A DNA stretch of 7,930 bases, taken from OMOG01 sp041485845. Lineage in GTDB: Bacteria > Acidobacteriota > Terriglobia > Bryobacterales > Bryobacteraceae. This document shows, in pieces, positions 1 to 6,969 of this stretch (its first letter is position 1; every line of letters starts with the position of its first letter). Both the position numbers and the translations under genes were made by a program. The notes under the pieces were generated by a model, which saw nothing but the letters and a program-made list of their open reading frames with translations, did no database searches and had not been told where the DNA came from. The stretch lies in NCBI GenBank assembly GCA_041485845.1, contig JBGPKH010000420.1:1-7930 (forward strand), read 5' to 3'.

Positions 1-77
1 GCGGCGAAGAACCGGCGAAAATACCCGACCCGCAACGGCCGCGTCTTCATGCCCTTTGGTGGGCCGCCGCGGCCCAT
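1..77 (-). CDS. Possible 5' end of a further gene, cut by the window edge
   Basis: An open frame starts with ATG at 77 and is still open at base 1, giving 25 residues that begin MGRGGPPKGMKTRP and continue with basic and aromatic residues. A GGGAGG ribosome-binding-like stretch (minus strand, positions 83-88) sits 5 bases before the ATG, which is the main support. It lies 69 bp beyond the stop of the 74-residue gene and could be a third gene of the ATPase unit. I recognise no family. Against it: the stretch is short, and the plus-strand frame here is also open and equally GC-rich at third positions, so codon usage does not decide. Confidence 0.2.
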   Translation of the reverse strand, partial: MGRGGPPKGMKTRPLRVGYFRRFFA

Positions 78-118
78 CGGGACCTCCCTGACGGGCGAGG
101 CTCCGGCCGGCCGGCCGG
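61..118. repeat. GC-rich inverted repeat and (CCGG)x4 tract after the ATPase unit
   Basis: Positions 61-75 form a near-perfect palindrome (arms GGGCCGC / GCGGCCC around one base), and 103-118 is CCGG repeated four times in a row, itself self-complementary. Both lie just downstream of the 74-residue gene on the minus strand. They could fold in the transcript, but neither is followed by a T run in that direction, so an ordinary intrinsic terminator is not supported. If the small frame at 1-77 is real, the palindrome at 61-75 lies within its first codons. Confidence 0.35.
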
Positions 119-146
119 CTCGGACAGGGCCAGGGGGCCGTGCGTT

Positions 147-371
147 CTACTCCACCGTGACGTGCGTTCCCTTGGGCTCGTCCTGCTTCGACAAATGCGC
201 GATGCGATCGTCGATCAGACAGCGCAGCCCTTTCAGGAACTCAATGCGCGAATTGCGGAAATGATCGCGCGTCGCTTCGTTCCACACGCGCTCCATCAAC
301 GGCAACGCCGTCGTGCAGAAGAAGCATCCGGCCTGCTGCGCCGTCCCTGCATCCGAGGTCTTGTCTTCCAT
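147..371 (-). CDS. 74-residue hypothetical protein with CFFC motif, partner of ArsA-like ATPase
   Basis: A small, probably cytoplasmic protein with no signal peptide or membrane segment. A CxxC motif (C16, C19, sequence CFFC) is followed by an amphipathic, probably helical stretch from about residue 23 to 62 (LPLMERVWNEATRDHF and on), with a third cysteine at C51, and a short tail ending VTVE. The CxxC could bind a metal or act in thiol exchange, but one pair alone does not make a classic zinc ribbon. The ATG at 371 is well supported: AAGGAG lies 7 bases upstream (379-384), inside the end of the ATPase gene, and only one base separates the ATPase stop from this ATG, so translation is almost certainly coupled. 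From memory, similar short proteins follow this ATPase in related acidobacteria, but I know no assigned function. By context it is a cofactor, regulator or client adaptor of the ATPase. Confidence 0.8.
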   Translation of the reverse strand: MEDKTSDAGTAQQAGCFFCTTALPLMERVWNEATRDHFRNSRIEFLKGLRCLIDDRIAHLSKQDEPKGTHVTVE

Positions 372-372
372 A

Positions 373-1560
373 TCAGCTCTCCTTCATTTCCACGGTCAGT
401 ATCTTATTCTCCAACTTCGCGCGGCTGGGCGAAAGCCCGGCCATGGAGGTGGGCAGCCCGATATGGCGGCGGAGCGTTCCAATCTCCACCACCAGCTCGT
501 CGCCTTTCTTGAACAGGCCGACTTCGCCCTTGGCGGCGAACGGCAGTTGCAGCCGGACTTCATAGCACCCGTCGCGTTTGGCGAAGGTGTATGGCGCTTC
601 CGTGCGGATCACCGCCGCCGGATCTTCCTTCTCCTCGTACAGAGCGCGGGCCAACTCCTCCAGCCGTTCCTGACCCAGAACCTCGTGCGTAAACAAAGGA
701 ACGCGCTTGACCGAAACCGGGGCGAAATAGGATTCGATCTCCTCCAGAATACGCGCTTGCGACGACTGCCACTCCTGGAAGTAGGCGTCGGTCACGGCGA
801 GCGGCAGCACGCGATTCACAATCACGCCGTCCACGGCCAGCCCGTGCAGCGAGAAATACACGAAGGCGCGTTGCGTCTCGCGCAGCACCATGCGCTCGGG
901 ATTGGTCACCAGCCGGACGCTGGTAACGTTGGGATCTTCCAGCAGCTCGCCGATGCCATCCAGCTTGCCGAACAGATCCTGGATGTTGGCGAAGTAGTTG
1001 TCGGGGGGCAGTTCCACCGGTGAAACCCGGTTGGCAAGGGGACGCACCGCCTTGAGGATCCCGCGCTGGAAGGGAAAGATGTGCTTCATGTACCATTCGA
1101 GCGTGGTGGGCATGCTGACGAAGCGCATCGACTCGGCGGTGGGAGCGCAGTCCAGGACGATCGCGTCGTAGCGCTGTTCGCGGCGGAACTGGTTCACGTA
1201 CATCATGGCGCTGAGCTCCTCCATGCCTGGGAGAATCGCCAGTTCCTCGGCCTCCACGTCGCTGATGCCGGTAGTGCGCAGCACTGAGATCACGTAGGAG
1301 GAGATCTCGCGCCAGTGACGCTTGATCTCTTTCTGAATGTTGACCTCGTGGATCGCGAGGCGCTCTGCAATGGTGTACGGGTCGCCGGTCTTGTCGTGAA
1401 AAAGCGTGGTTTCCAGATCGAAGGCGTCCGCCAGGCTGTGTGCCGGATCGACGCTCATCACCAGGGTCCGGTACCCGAGCCGCGAAAGTTGCAGCCCGGT
1501 GGCGGCGGCAAGACTGGTTTTCCCGACGCCTCCTTTGCCGCTGAAGAGAAGAATGCGCAT
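373..1560 (-). CDS. ArsA/Get3-family ATPase with C-terminal HSP20-like domain
   Basis: A soluble 395-residue SIMIBI-class ATPase. The N-terminus MRILLFSGKGGVGKTS contains the deviant Walker A loop with signature lysine (GKGGVGKT, residues 8-15, K9 and K14). Switch I is DPAHS (38-42), switch II DCAPT (137-141), and TNPERM (219-224) is the usual adenine-side loop. Residues about 322-392 look like the HSP20/alpha-crystallin-type beta domain found at the end of some ArsA proteins. That single-ATPase-plus-crystallin layout matches Get3d-type proteins rather than the double-domain ArsA of arsenic pumps. The only cysteines are C138 (in switch II) and C332, so the three-cysteine metalloid site of ArsA is absent, as is the CxxC zinc-dimer motif of Get3. 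No ArsB, ArsR or ArsC gene is nearby. A role in binding hydrophobic or tail-anchored clients is inferred. ATG at 1560 is chosen because it directly precedes the P-loop strand; the alternative upstream start is a TTG at 1590 inside a hairpin loop. There is no clear Shine-Dalgarno sequence. Confidence 0.92.
   Translation of the reverse strand: MRILLFSGKGGVGKTSLAAATGLQLSRLGYRTLVMSVDPAHSLADAFDLETTLFHDKTGDPYTIAERLAIHEVNIQKEIKRHWREISSYVISVLRTTGISDVEAEELAILPGMEELSAMMYVNQFRREQRYDAIVLDCAPTAESMRFVSMPTTLEWYMKHIFPFQRGILKAVRPLANRVSPVELPPDNYFANIQDLFGKLDGIGELLEDPNVTSVRLVTNPERMVLRETQRAFVYFSLHGLAVDGVIVNRVLPLAVTDAYFQEWQSSQARILEEIESYFAPVSVKRVPLFTHEVLGQERLEELARALYEEKEDPAAVIRTEAPYTFAKRDGCYEVRLQLPFAAKGEVGLFKKGDELVVEIGTLRRHIGLPTSMAGLSPSRAKLENKILTVEMKES
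379..384 (-). promoter_or_regulatory. Ribosome binding site AAGGAG of the 74-residue gene
   Basis: A perfect AAGGAG lies 7 bases before the ATG at 371 and overlaps the last codons of the ATPase gene. It fixes the start of the small gene and supports translation coupled to the upstream gene. Confidence 0.8.
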
Positions 1561-1671
1561 ACCTAGATTTTGACGCAGTACTGGCTGCAAAGCCAGCCCG
1601 TTTTCAACCGTGTAGCCGCCATGGCGGACGTGACTGCGAATCGGAGTGGTCGATCTGCCCCGATCGGCGGG
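1561..1671 (-). promoter_or_regulatory. 111-bp gap between ankyrin and ATPase genes, possible promoter with hairpins
   Basis: This is the only real intergenic gap between the two minus-strand units, so a promoter for the ATPase pair is expected here. A TTGAAA box (minus strand, 1602-1607) is a fair -35 match, but no good -10 lies at standard spacing; CAAAAT just before the ATG is the alternative -10. The gap also contains a perfect 6-bp hairpin with a GCAA loop (1581-1596) and a 12-base palindrome CCGCCATGGCGG (1616-1627). With no Shine-Dalgarno sequence before ATG 1560, a leaderless or very short-leader transcript is possible. No T-rich terminator follows the ankyrin gene, so read-through from the upstream operon is not excluded. 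Confidence 0.3.
1581..1596. repeat. Perfect hairpin CTGGCT-GCAA-AGCCAG before the ATPase gene
   Basis: Six-base arms at 1581-1586 and 1591-1596 around a 4-base loop, 21 bases before the ATPase ATG. In the minus direction it is followed by TACTGCGTC rather than a T run, so it is not a textbook terminator of the ankyrin operon. In the plus direction it is followed by CCCGTTTTC, a weak match. A role in the leader or in transcript processing is possible. Confidence 0.4.
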
Positions 1672-3201
1672 CTAGTCGCGTTCCTTGGCCGCCTTCGCGG
1701 CGGGATCCGGCTCGTCTGCCGCCGCGACCCCGGCAGCACTCATCACCCGGTGGAAGACGGCCATTGTCTCCGGTGAAGGTTTGTAATTCCCGAATCGGTA
1801 ACCTTCCGCAATCCGCAGGGGCGTCCAGCCGTGTTTGTTCTTGCGATTCCAGATTTCGATCTTGGCGCCTTTGCCGGCCAGGAATTGTACGGCGGCGGGA
1901 AGGTTCTTGTAGGCTGCGCCGTGCATGGCGGTCTCACCGTTGTTGTCGACCGCGTCGATGTTGTTGCCAAGATCCAACGCCGCCTGCAAAGCTTCTACCA
2001 CTTCGCTCTCGGTTCCGGCATCCTCCCCGGGAGAACGCGTCCCGAGTCCCGCAGCCGCCATGAGCGGCGTCGAGTTGTCCGCGTTGGGCAGCAGTGGATC
2101 GGCGCCGAGGGCGGCCAGCGCGCGCATCAGTTCCGCGTCGGCGGTTCGGGCAGCCAGGAAGAACGGCGTTGCGCCCATGGTATTCAGGCTGGTCAGCCCG
2201 ACATTCACTTTCCTGGTCATCCGCGCGTTCACCTTCGCTTTACTGGCCACCAGCTTTTTGACGAGCTCCAGACTGGTCATGTTGCCGGAGCCATCGGGGG
2301 CGGGATCGTTGTCGCCGCCGCCTGGTTTGCGTACCCAGGAGACGATATGCAGGGCCGTGTAGCCCGGACCGATGGCGTTCGGATCGGCGCCCGCGTCGAG
2401 CAGGTACGCGGCAAGCTCGTAATGCGCGTTTACGACCGCCATGTGCAACGCGCTGGTACCGGCCCGGGTAGCCCCGTGGCCTGAAGTGAGCCTGCGCCCG
2501 GGAGTAGGGGGCTGTATGGTGTCGTTCACGTCGGCGCCGGCCTTCAGCAGGGCGCGAACGACGCTGATACGGCCTTCGCGAACGGCGAATAACAGGGGCG
2601 TAAGGCCCGAGTCGAGACGGGCGCGAAAATCCGCACCTGCCTGGATGGGGGCTTCCACGACTTCGACGTTCCCTTCGGCCGCGGCCCACATGATGGACGT
2701 CTGCCCGCGGCGGCTTTCCTTGGCGTGAATGTCCGCGCCGTGGGTGAGCAGCGCCTTTACCGCATCGACTTTGCCGGTGCGCGCGGCGGTCATGAGTGCG
2801 GTCTCGCCCCCGGGAAGGACGGTGTTGGGGTCGGCGCCCGCTTTCAGGAGCAGCTCGACCATCGCGCCGTTTCCATTGGTGCAGGCGAGCGAGAGCGGTG
2901 TCACGCCATATCGGTTGGCGGCCTTCACGTTGGCGCCGGCGCGGACCAACAGCTCCGCGGTCTCCCGATCGTCCTGGTTTGCGGCCCAATGCAAAGCGGT
3001 GGTTCCATCGACCTGCGGGGCGTTGACATCCACGTGCTGGTCGAGCAAGGCGCGGACGGCGGCGCGATCCATCTTCTTTGCGGCATCGGCCAGGCGCGCG
3101 TCGGGTGCGGCGGCGAGCAGGGTGATGGCGAACAGGCAGGCGAAAGCGCCGGCCCCACCTCTGGTCAGCGCACGACTTGTTGTGGTATGGCTGGCGGTCA
3201 T
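1672..3201 (-). CDS. Exported ankyrin-repeat protein, third gene of the cytochrome/DUF1552 operon
   Basis: A 509-residue protein with an N-terminal signal peptide (basic n-region to R14, hydrophobic core about 17-31, likely cleavage near AAA-PDA), so it should act in the periplasm or outside. Residues about 35-480 are ankyrin repeats: DGTTALHWAA (65-74), GVTPLSLAC (99-107), GETALMTAA (132-140), GQTSIMWAAAEG (166-177), GLTPLLFAVREG (199-210), GTSALHMAV (248-256), GYTALHIVS (280-288), GATPFFLAA (343-351), NSTPLMAAA (376-384), GETAMHGAA (422-430), HGWTPLRIAEG (457-467). Longer loops break the array near 228-247, 291-309, 328-342 and 387-399, unlike a designed-like regular solenoid. P185 in EVVEAPIQAGAD sits where the repeat helix normally has leucine. 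The ATG lies 2 bases after the DUF1552 stop and has no Shine-Dalgarno sequence, so translation probably depends on reinitiation. Ankyrin arrays bind proteins; the neighbours are the obvious partners. The C-terminal 25 residues are Ala/Asp/Lys-rich and probably flexible. Confidence 0.92.
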   Translation of the reverse strand: MTASHTTTSRALTRGGAGAFACLFAITLLAAAPDARLADAAKKMDRAAVRALLDQHVDVNAPQVDGTTALHWAANQDDRETAELLVRAGANVKAANRYGVTPLSLACTNGNGAMVELLLKAGADPNTVLPGGETALMTAARTGKVDAVKALLTHGADIHAKESRRGQTSIMWAAAEGNVEVVEAPIQAGADFRARLDSGLTPLLFAVREGRISVVRALLKAGADVNDTIQPPTPGRRLTSGHGATRAGTSALHMAVVNAHYELAAYLLDAGADPNAIGPGYTALHIVSWVRKPGGGDNDPAPDGSGNMTSLELVKKLVASKAKVNARMTRKVNVGLTSLNTMGATPFFLAARTADAELMRALAALGADPLLPNADNSTPLMAAAGLGTRSPGEDAGTESEVVEALQAALDLGNNIDAVDNNGETAMHGAAYKNLPAAVQFLAGKGAKIEIWNRKNKHGWTPLRIAEGYRFGNYKPSPETMAVFHRVMSAAGVAAADEPDPAAKAAKERD

Positions 3202-3203
3202 GT

Positions 3204-4547
3204 TTACAGAGAGAGCGGCTCGATCAGTTCCTTGACCTTGCCCTGGCTGTCGGCGAAGGAGTCAATGTGGACTCCCACTTTGTCCAGCAGGGTCAGGTGC
3301 AGATTGGCCAGCGGCGTGGGTTCGGCGTACCGGATGTGACGCCCGCCCTTGACCTTGCCCGCTGCGCCACCGGCCACGAGAATCGGCAGGTTCACGTGGT
3401 CGTGGATGTCGGGATTGCCCATGCCGCTGCCATACAGGTAGAGCGAATGGTCGAGCAGGGAACCGTCGCCATCCGGCGTGGCCTTCAGCTTCTCCAGGAA
3501 GTACGCGAACAACGACACGTGAAACGCGTTGATCCTGGCGACTTTGGCAACCTTCTCCGGATCGCCGCCGTTGTGCGTGAGGGGGTGGTGCGCTTCCGGA
3601 ACGCCGATCTCGGGATAGGTGCGCGTGCTGGTTTCGCGCGCCAGTTGGAAGGTGATGACTCGAGTGACGTCGCCCTGTAGGGCCAGCACCTGCAAATCGA
3701 ACATCAGCCGCGCGTGGTCTGCATAGGCGGCCGGGACTCCCACCGGGCGATCGAGATCCGGCAGGCGCGAATCGGCGGTGGCGGCCTCGGCCTTCTGGAT
3801 GCGGCGCTCCACCTCGCGGACGGTGTCGAGATATTGGCTGACCTTGGTGCGGTCGCCCGGGCCGAGCTTCCGCTGAAGGCGTCCGATATCCTCCTTCACC
3901 CAGTCGAGAAGGCTGGAGCTTTTGCGCAGCTCGGCGAGCCGCTCCGATGAGCTGCCGCCGTCGCCGAACAGGCGCTCGAAGGCGACCCGCGGGTGAGCCT
4001 CGGCCGGAAGCGGCGTGGTGGGCGAAGACCAGGAGAGATTGTTCTGGTAAACGCACGCGTAACCGTTGTCGCACTGGCCGACGGTGGTGAGCAGATCCAT
4101 AGCCAGCTCGAGAGACGGCAGGCGCGTCTCGCGCCCGATCTGTTGGGCGGCAACCTGATCGACGGTGGTGGCCAGCTCGTAGTCGCTGCTCTCGGTCCAC
4201 TTCGACTTGGCGGCGCTGAGGAATGCCGCGTTGGAGGTCGCGTGGGTGCCGGGGTACGCGTTCTTCAGCTCGAGGTTGGTAACCACGGTGAGGTGATCGA
4301 CCACCGGGAGCAGCGAGCGAAGCGTGGGTGAAAGCTCGGCGAGCGTGCCGGAACCGGGAGGCGTCCAGCGGGAGATGTCGCCTCCCATGGGGATGTAGAC
4401 AAAGCCCAGACGGCGGACCGGATTCGCCGGCGTCGCGGCCAGCGCGGTCATGGAAGGGACCATGGCATCCAGCAGGGGCAGCGCGAGCGTGGCGCCCATT
4501 CCGCGCAGGAACGTTCTCCGCGGCAACGCTTTCTTGGTGACGATCAT
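3204..4547 (-). CDS. DUF1552 domain protein, Tat-exported
   Basis: A 447-residue protein of the DUF1552 family, function unknown. The N-terminus has a twin-arginine signal, PRRTFLRGMG (residues 9-18), a hydrophobic stretch and an Ala-rich cleavage region near ALAA (35-38), so it is exported folded, which suggests a cofactor or partner acquired in the cytoplasm. Features of the mature part: YIPMGGD (51-57); a conserved-looking cysteine pair C159/C165 around CDNGYAC; a long helical segment 200-255 rich in E, K and R; EAHHPLTHNG (318-327) with H320, H321 and H325; and SGMGNPDIHDHVNLP (374-388) with D380, H382 and H384. The two His/Asp clusters could form a metal or catalytic site, reminiscent of the related DUF1501 proteins; this is inference. 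Its ATG overlaps the stop of the upstream gene as ATGA, and AGGAG lies 6 bases upstream (4554-4558). The family often sits beside DUF1592 genes in Acidobacteriota and Planctomycetota, so joint action is likely. Confidence 0.93.
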   Translation of the reverse strand: MIVTKKALPRRTFLRGMGATLALPLLDAMVPSMTALAATPANPVRRLGFVYIPMGGDISRWTPPGSGTLAELSPTLRSLLPVVDHLTVVTNLELKNAYPGTHATSNAAFLSAAKSKWTESSDYELATTVDQVAAQQIGRETRLPSLELAMDLLTTVGQCDNGYACVYQNNLSWSSPTTPLPAEAHPRVAFERLFGDGGSSSERLAELRKSSSLLDWVKEDIGRLQRKLGPGDRTKVSQYLDTVREVERRIQKAEAATADSRLPDLDRPVGVPAAYADHARLMFDLQVLALQGDVTRVITFQLARETSTRTYPEIGVPEAHHPLTHNGGDPEKVAKVARINAFHVSLFAYFLEKLKATPDGDGSLLDHSLYLYGSGMGNPDIHDHVNLPILVAGGAAGKVKGGRHIRYAEPTPLANLHLTLLDKVGVHIDSFADSQGKVKELIEPLSL

Positions 4548-6892
4548 TGCGATCTCCTCATCTGAAACGGTGTGCTGTTGACGACTCCCAGGATGAATGA
4601 CGAGAACCGGAAATCCTTACTCCGGCTCTCGCGTACGACCTTGCGGACGGCCGGAGCATCGTAATACTCGACTCCCCGGCCTAACGCGTAAGTGAGAAGT
4701 TTTTCGGTGAAGGTGGTGGCGAAAACCTCGGGCCGGCTCAGCAATGCCTGCTGGAGTCCGGCCACTCCCTGGAACTTGCTGCCGTCCGGAAGGCTTCCCG
4801 AGGCGTCGATGGGCTTGCCCTCTTCGGCGGTTCGCCAGCGGCCGACGGCATCGTAATTCTCCAGCGAAAAACCTACCGGATCCATCAGTTGATGACAGCC
4901 GGAGCAAGCGGGATTGGCGCGATGCTCGGCCATGCGCTCACGCATGGAGAGCGCCTGGAGCCCCGAGCGATTCTCCTTCAGCGGCGGCACTCCCTTCGAG
5001 GGCGGCGGCGGTGGCGCCAGGCCGAGAATGTTGGAGAGGATCCACTTGCCGCGAATCACCGGCGAGGTGCGGTTGGCATAGGAGGTCACGGTGAGGACGC
5101 TGCCCTGGCGAAGCAGCCCGCCGCGCAGGCTGTCGTCGTCGAACGTCACGCGGCGGAAGCGGCTGCCGTAGACGTTGGGGATTCCGTAATGCTTGGCAAG
5201 GCGCTCGTTGAGGAATGTGTAGTTGGCCCGCAGCAGATCGAGCACGCTGCGATCCTCGCGCATGATGCTTTCGAAGAAAAGCTCGGTCTCCTGCCGGAAG
5301 GCCTGCCGTAAGTTATCGTCGAAGCCCGCGAACACGCGCATGTCCGGATTGGTCGAGGCCAGATTGCGCAAGTAGAGCCACTGCCCGGCGAAGTTGTTCA
5401 CCAGGGCGCGCGAACGGTCATCCGCCAGCATGCGCCGGACTTGTTGTTCGAGCACCGCGGGGGTTCTGAGTTTTCCCCGCACTGCCGCGTCGAGCAGGTC
5501 GTCGTCCGGGAGACTGCTCCATAGGAAGAACGACAGGCGGGATGCCAGCTCGAGATCGCCAATGCGGTAGGCGGTGTTGGGCGCCACGCCGGCAGGATCC
5601 TGCTCGACACGGAACAGGAATTCGGGACTTACGAGAATGGCGCGCAGGCCCATTTCAATCCCGGCCTCAAATCCGCCGTCGGAGCGCGCGTCGTTGTAGA
5701 ACTTGAGCGGGACCTGCACGTCGGCATCGGTGACCGGCCGCCGCCAGGCGCGGCGCACGAGGGTCGCGAAGATGCGTTTGGCGCAGCCTTCTTGTTCGCC
5801 GGGCGTAGACGGGGTGCAGACCAGGATTCGCCTTCGGCTGGGGGTGTCGCCCGGACCCTTCGCATCATAAGGGCCGTTGATGGAGATCGAATAAACGGCG
5901 GGCTGGATGCGCGGATGGCGGTCCATGTTGAAGTGCGCCTGGTACGGCTGCCGCTCGGTTTCGGGCAGGGCCGAGAGCTTCTTAGGGAACGCGGCGGCGA
6001 TGGCGTGCGGGCCGGCTTTCACTGGGACGCGGAGGTTCAGACCCTGGTCCACGGCGTGATGATCGTTGCCCGGGGGCGGCGGCTTTACGGTGAAGAGCTT
6101 CAACCGCTCGCCATCCAGCATGAGATCCACTTCGTGGGTGTCGTTCAGTCCCTCGACGTGCTCGTTGCGGTCGCGCGCCAGGCGCACGTGGATCTCGTAC
6201 TCGGCGTCCAGCGGGAAGGTGTAGCGCACCACCATGCCGCCGCGCGTGCCGAGCGGCAGCTCGTCGAAGTGCTGTTCCTGCGTCAGGTCGGGGGGAAGCG
6301 TGATGGTATCGCCGCCCGGAGAACGGGTCGGGCTGCCGATTGCCAGGCGGCTGATTTTGCGCGCCGCCGTGACGTATCGCTCCAGCAGTGTGGGGGAGAG
6401 ATCGCCGACCGTCACATTATCAAAGCCGTGGCTGGAATCGTCGCTGGGCAGCAGCGCGGATACATCCACGTCCAGCGCGAGAAGATCGCGAACGGCGTTC
6501 TGGTATTCGGTGCGATTGAACCGCCGGAAGGTGTCGGTGCGGCCCGGATTGGGCTTGGCCGCGGCCGCACTGTCCAGCGAAACCTCGAGCGATTGCAGCA
6601 GAGCGTCGTAGGTGCCGTCGTCCGGGCGCGGCAGTCCAACCGGCGGCATGTAGCGGGCGCGAAGCTTGCGGACTACCTTCTCCCAGGCTTCCGGGTGCTG
6701 GTTTACGCTTTCACCGGCGATGGTGTCCAGCGCGAGTCCCCCGGAATTCAAGGTGGCGTTGTGGCAGCCGATGCAGTAGCGGGTCAGGACCGCGCGATCC
6801 GGCGAGACGGCCTGTTGGCACACACCGATGGAGCCGCCTGCTACAAACAGCACAGGCACACAACGGAGAATCCCAACGGCCCAGCGACTCAT
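4544..6892 (-). CDS. DUF1587/1595/1592/1588/1585 exported multidomain cytochrome-like protein
   Basis: A 782-residue exported protein with the usual layout of the family. A signal peptide (about 1-26) is followed by a c-type heme motif CIGCH (40-44) with MPP at 82-84, whose M82 is a likely axial ligand. Then come DUF1587 (about 120-185, FRRFNRTEYQNAVRDLL), a beta-rich insert (about 215-340) resembling a carbohydrate-binding or PA14-like sandwich, DUF1595 (about 368-430, RRAWRRPVTDADV), DUF1592 (about 440-570), DUF1588 (about 577-688, GGLLRQGSVLTVTSYANRTS) with a second heme motif CSGCH (663-667) followed by LMDPVG, and DUF1585 (about 698-775). Length and order are complete. From memory the family is abundant in Planctomycetota and Acidobacteriota, but I know no proven substrate; electron transfer linked to breakdown of complex carbon is a guess. 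SIGVC near the signal end is not a lipobox, because V precedes the Cys. The start at 6892 has only a weak GAGAG-like ribosome site. It is the first gene of the operon. Confidence 0.94.
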   Translation of the reverse strand: MSRWAVGILRCVPVLFVAGGSIGVCQQAVSPDRAVLTRYCIGCHNATLNSGGLALDTIAGESVNQHPEAWEKVVRKLRARYMPPVGLPRPDDGTYDALLQSLEVSLDSAAAAKPNPGRTDTFRRFNRTEYQNAVRDLLALDVDVSALLPSDDSSHGFDNVTVGDLSPTLLERYVTAARKISRLAIGSPTRSPGGDTITLPPDLTQEQHFDELPLGTRGGMVVRYTFPLDAEYEIHVRLARDRNEHVEGLNDTHEVDLMLDGERLKLFTVKPPPPGNDHHAVDQGLNLRVPVKAGPHAIAAAFPKKLSALPETERQPYQAHFNMDRHPRIQPAVYSISINGPYDAKGPGDTPSRRRILVCTPSTPGEQEGCAKRIFATLVRRAWRRPVTDADVQVPLKFYNDARSDGGFEAGIEMGLRAILVSPEFLFRVEQDPAGVAPNTAYRIGDLELASRLSFFLWSSLPDDDLLDAAVRGKLRTPAVLEQQVRRMLADDRSRALVNNFAGQWLYLRNLASTNPDMRVFAGFDDNLRQAFRQETELFFESIMREDRSVLDLLRANYTFLNERLAKHYGIPNVYGSRFRRVTFDDDSLRGGLLRQGSVLTVTSYANRTSPVIRGKWILSNILGLAPPPPPSKGVPPLKENRSGLQALSMRERMAEHRANPACSGCHQLMDPVGFSLENYDAVGRWRTAEEGKPIDASGSLPDGSKFQGVAGLQQALLSRPEVFATTFTEKLLTYALGRGVEYYDAPAVRKVVRESRSKDFRFSSFILGVVNSTPFQMRRSQ
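4554..4558 (-). promoter_or_regulatory. Ribosome binding site AGGAG of the DUF1552 gene
   Basis: AGGAG 6 bases before the ATG at 4547, inside the end of the upstream coding sequence. With the ATGA overlap it shows that the DUF1552 protein is made in step with the cytochrome-like protein. Confidence 0.75.
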
Positions 6893-6921
6893 CTCATCCG
6901 GCTCTCTGGCGAACTAGCAAT

Positions 6922-6927
6922 AGTATA
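6922..6927 (-). promoter_or_regulatory. Possible -10 box TATACT of the three-gene operon
   Basis: TATACT (5 of 6 to TATAAT) on the minus strand, about 30 bases before the ATG at 6892, in a locally AT-rich patch (about 6911-6934) of otherwise GC-rich DNA. The matching position for a -35 box falls in GC-rich sequence (CCCCGC) with no TTGACA likeness, so either an activator is needed or the match is chance. Confidence 0.3.
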
Positions 6928-6969
6928 TCGTTTCCAGCGCGCCAGCGGGGCTGAAGAGGAAGAAGGCGG

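Noticed and set aside
313..1023. Plus-strand open frame of 236 codons opposite the ATPase
   Set aside because: It is Gln/His/Arg-rich and matches no family; the minus strand carries the full ATPase with all motifs.
373..1560. Arsenite resistance function for the ArsA-like ATPase
   Set aside because: The protein has one ATPase domain, lacks the metalloid-binding cysteines, and no arsB, arsC, arsR or arsD gene is near.
1561..1590. Ten-residue N-terminal extension of the ATPase from TTG at 1590
   Set aside because: It needs a rare start codon in a hairpin loop with no ribosome site; the family begins just before the P-loop, matching ATG at 1560.
6815..6892. Lipoprotein signal at the start of the cytochrome-like protein (SIGVC)
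   Set aside because: Valine at the position before the cysteine does not fit the lipobox, where Gly, Ala or Ser is required; an ordinary signal peptide is more likely.
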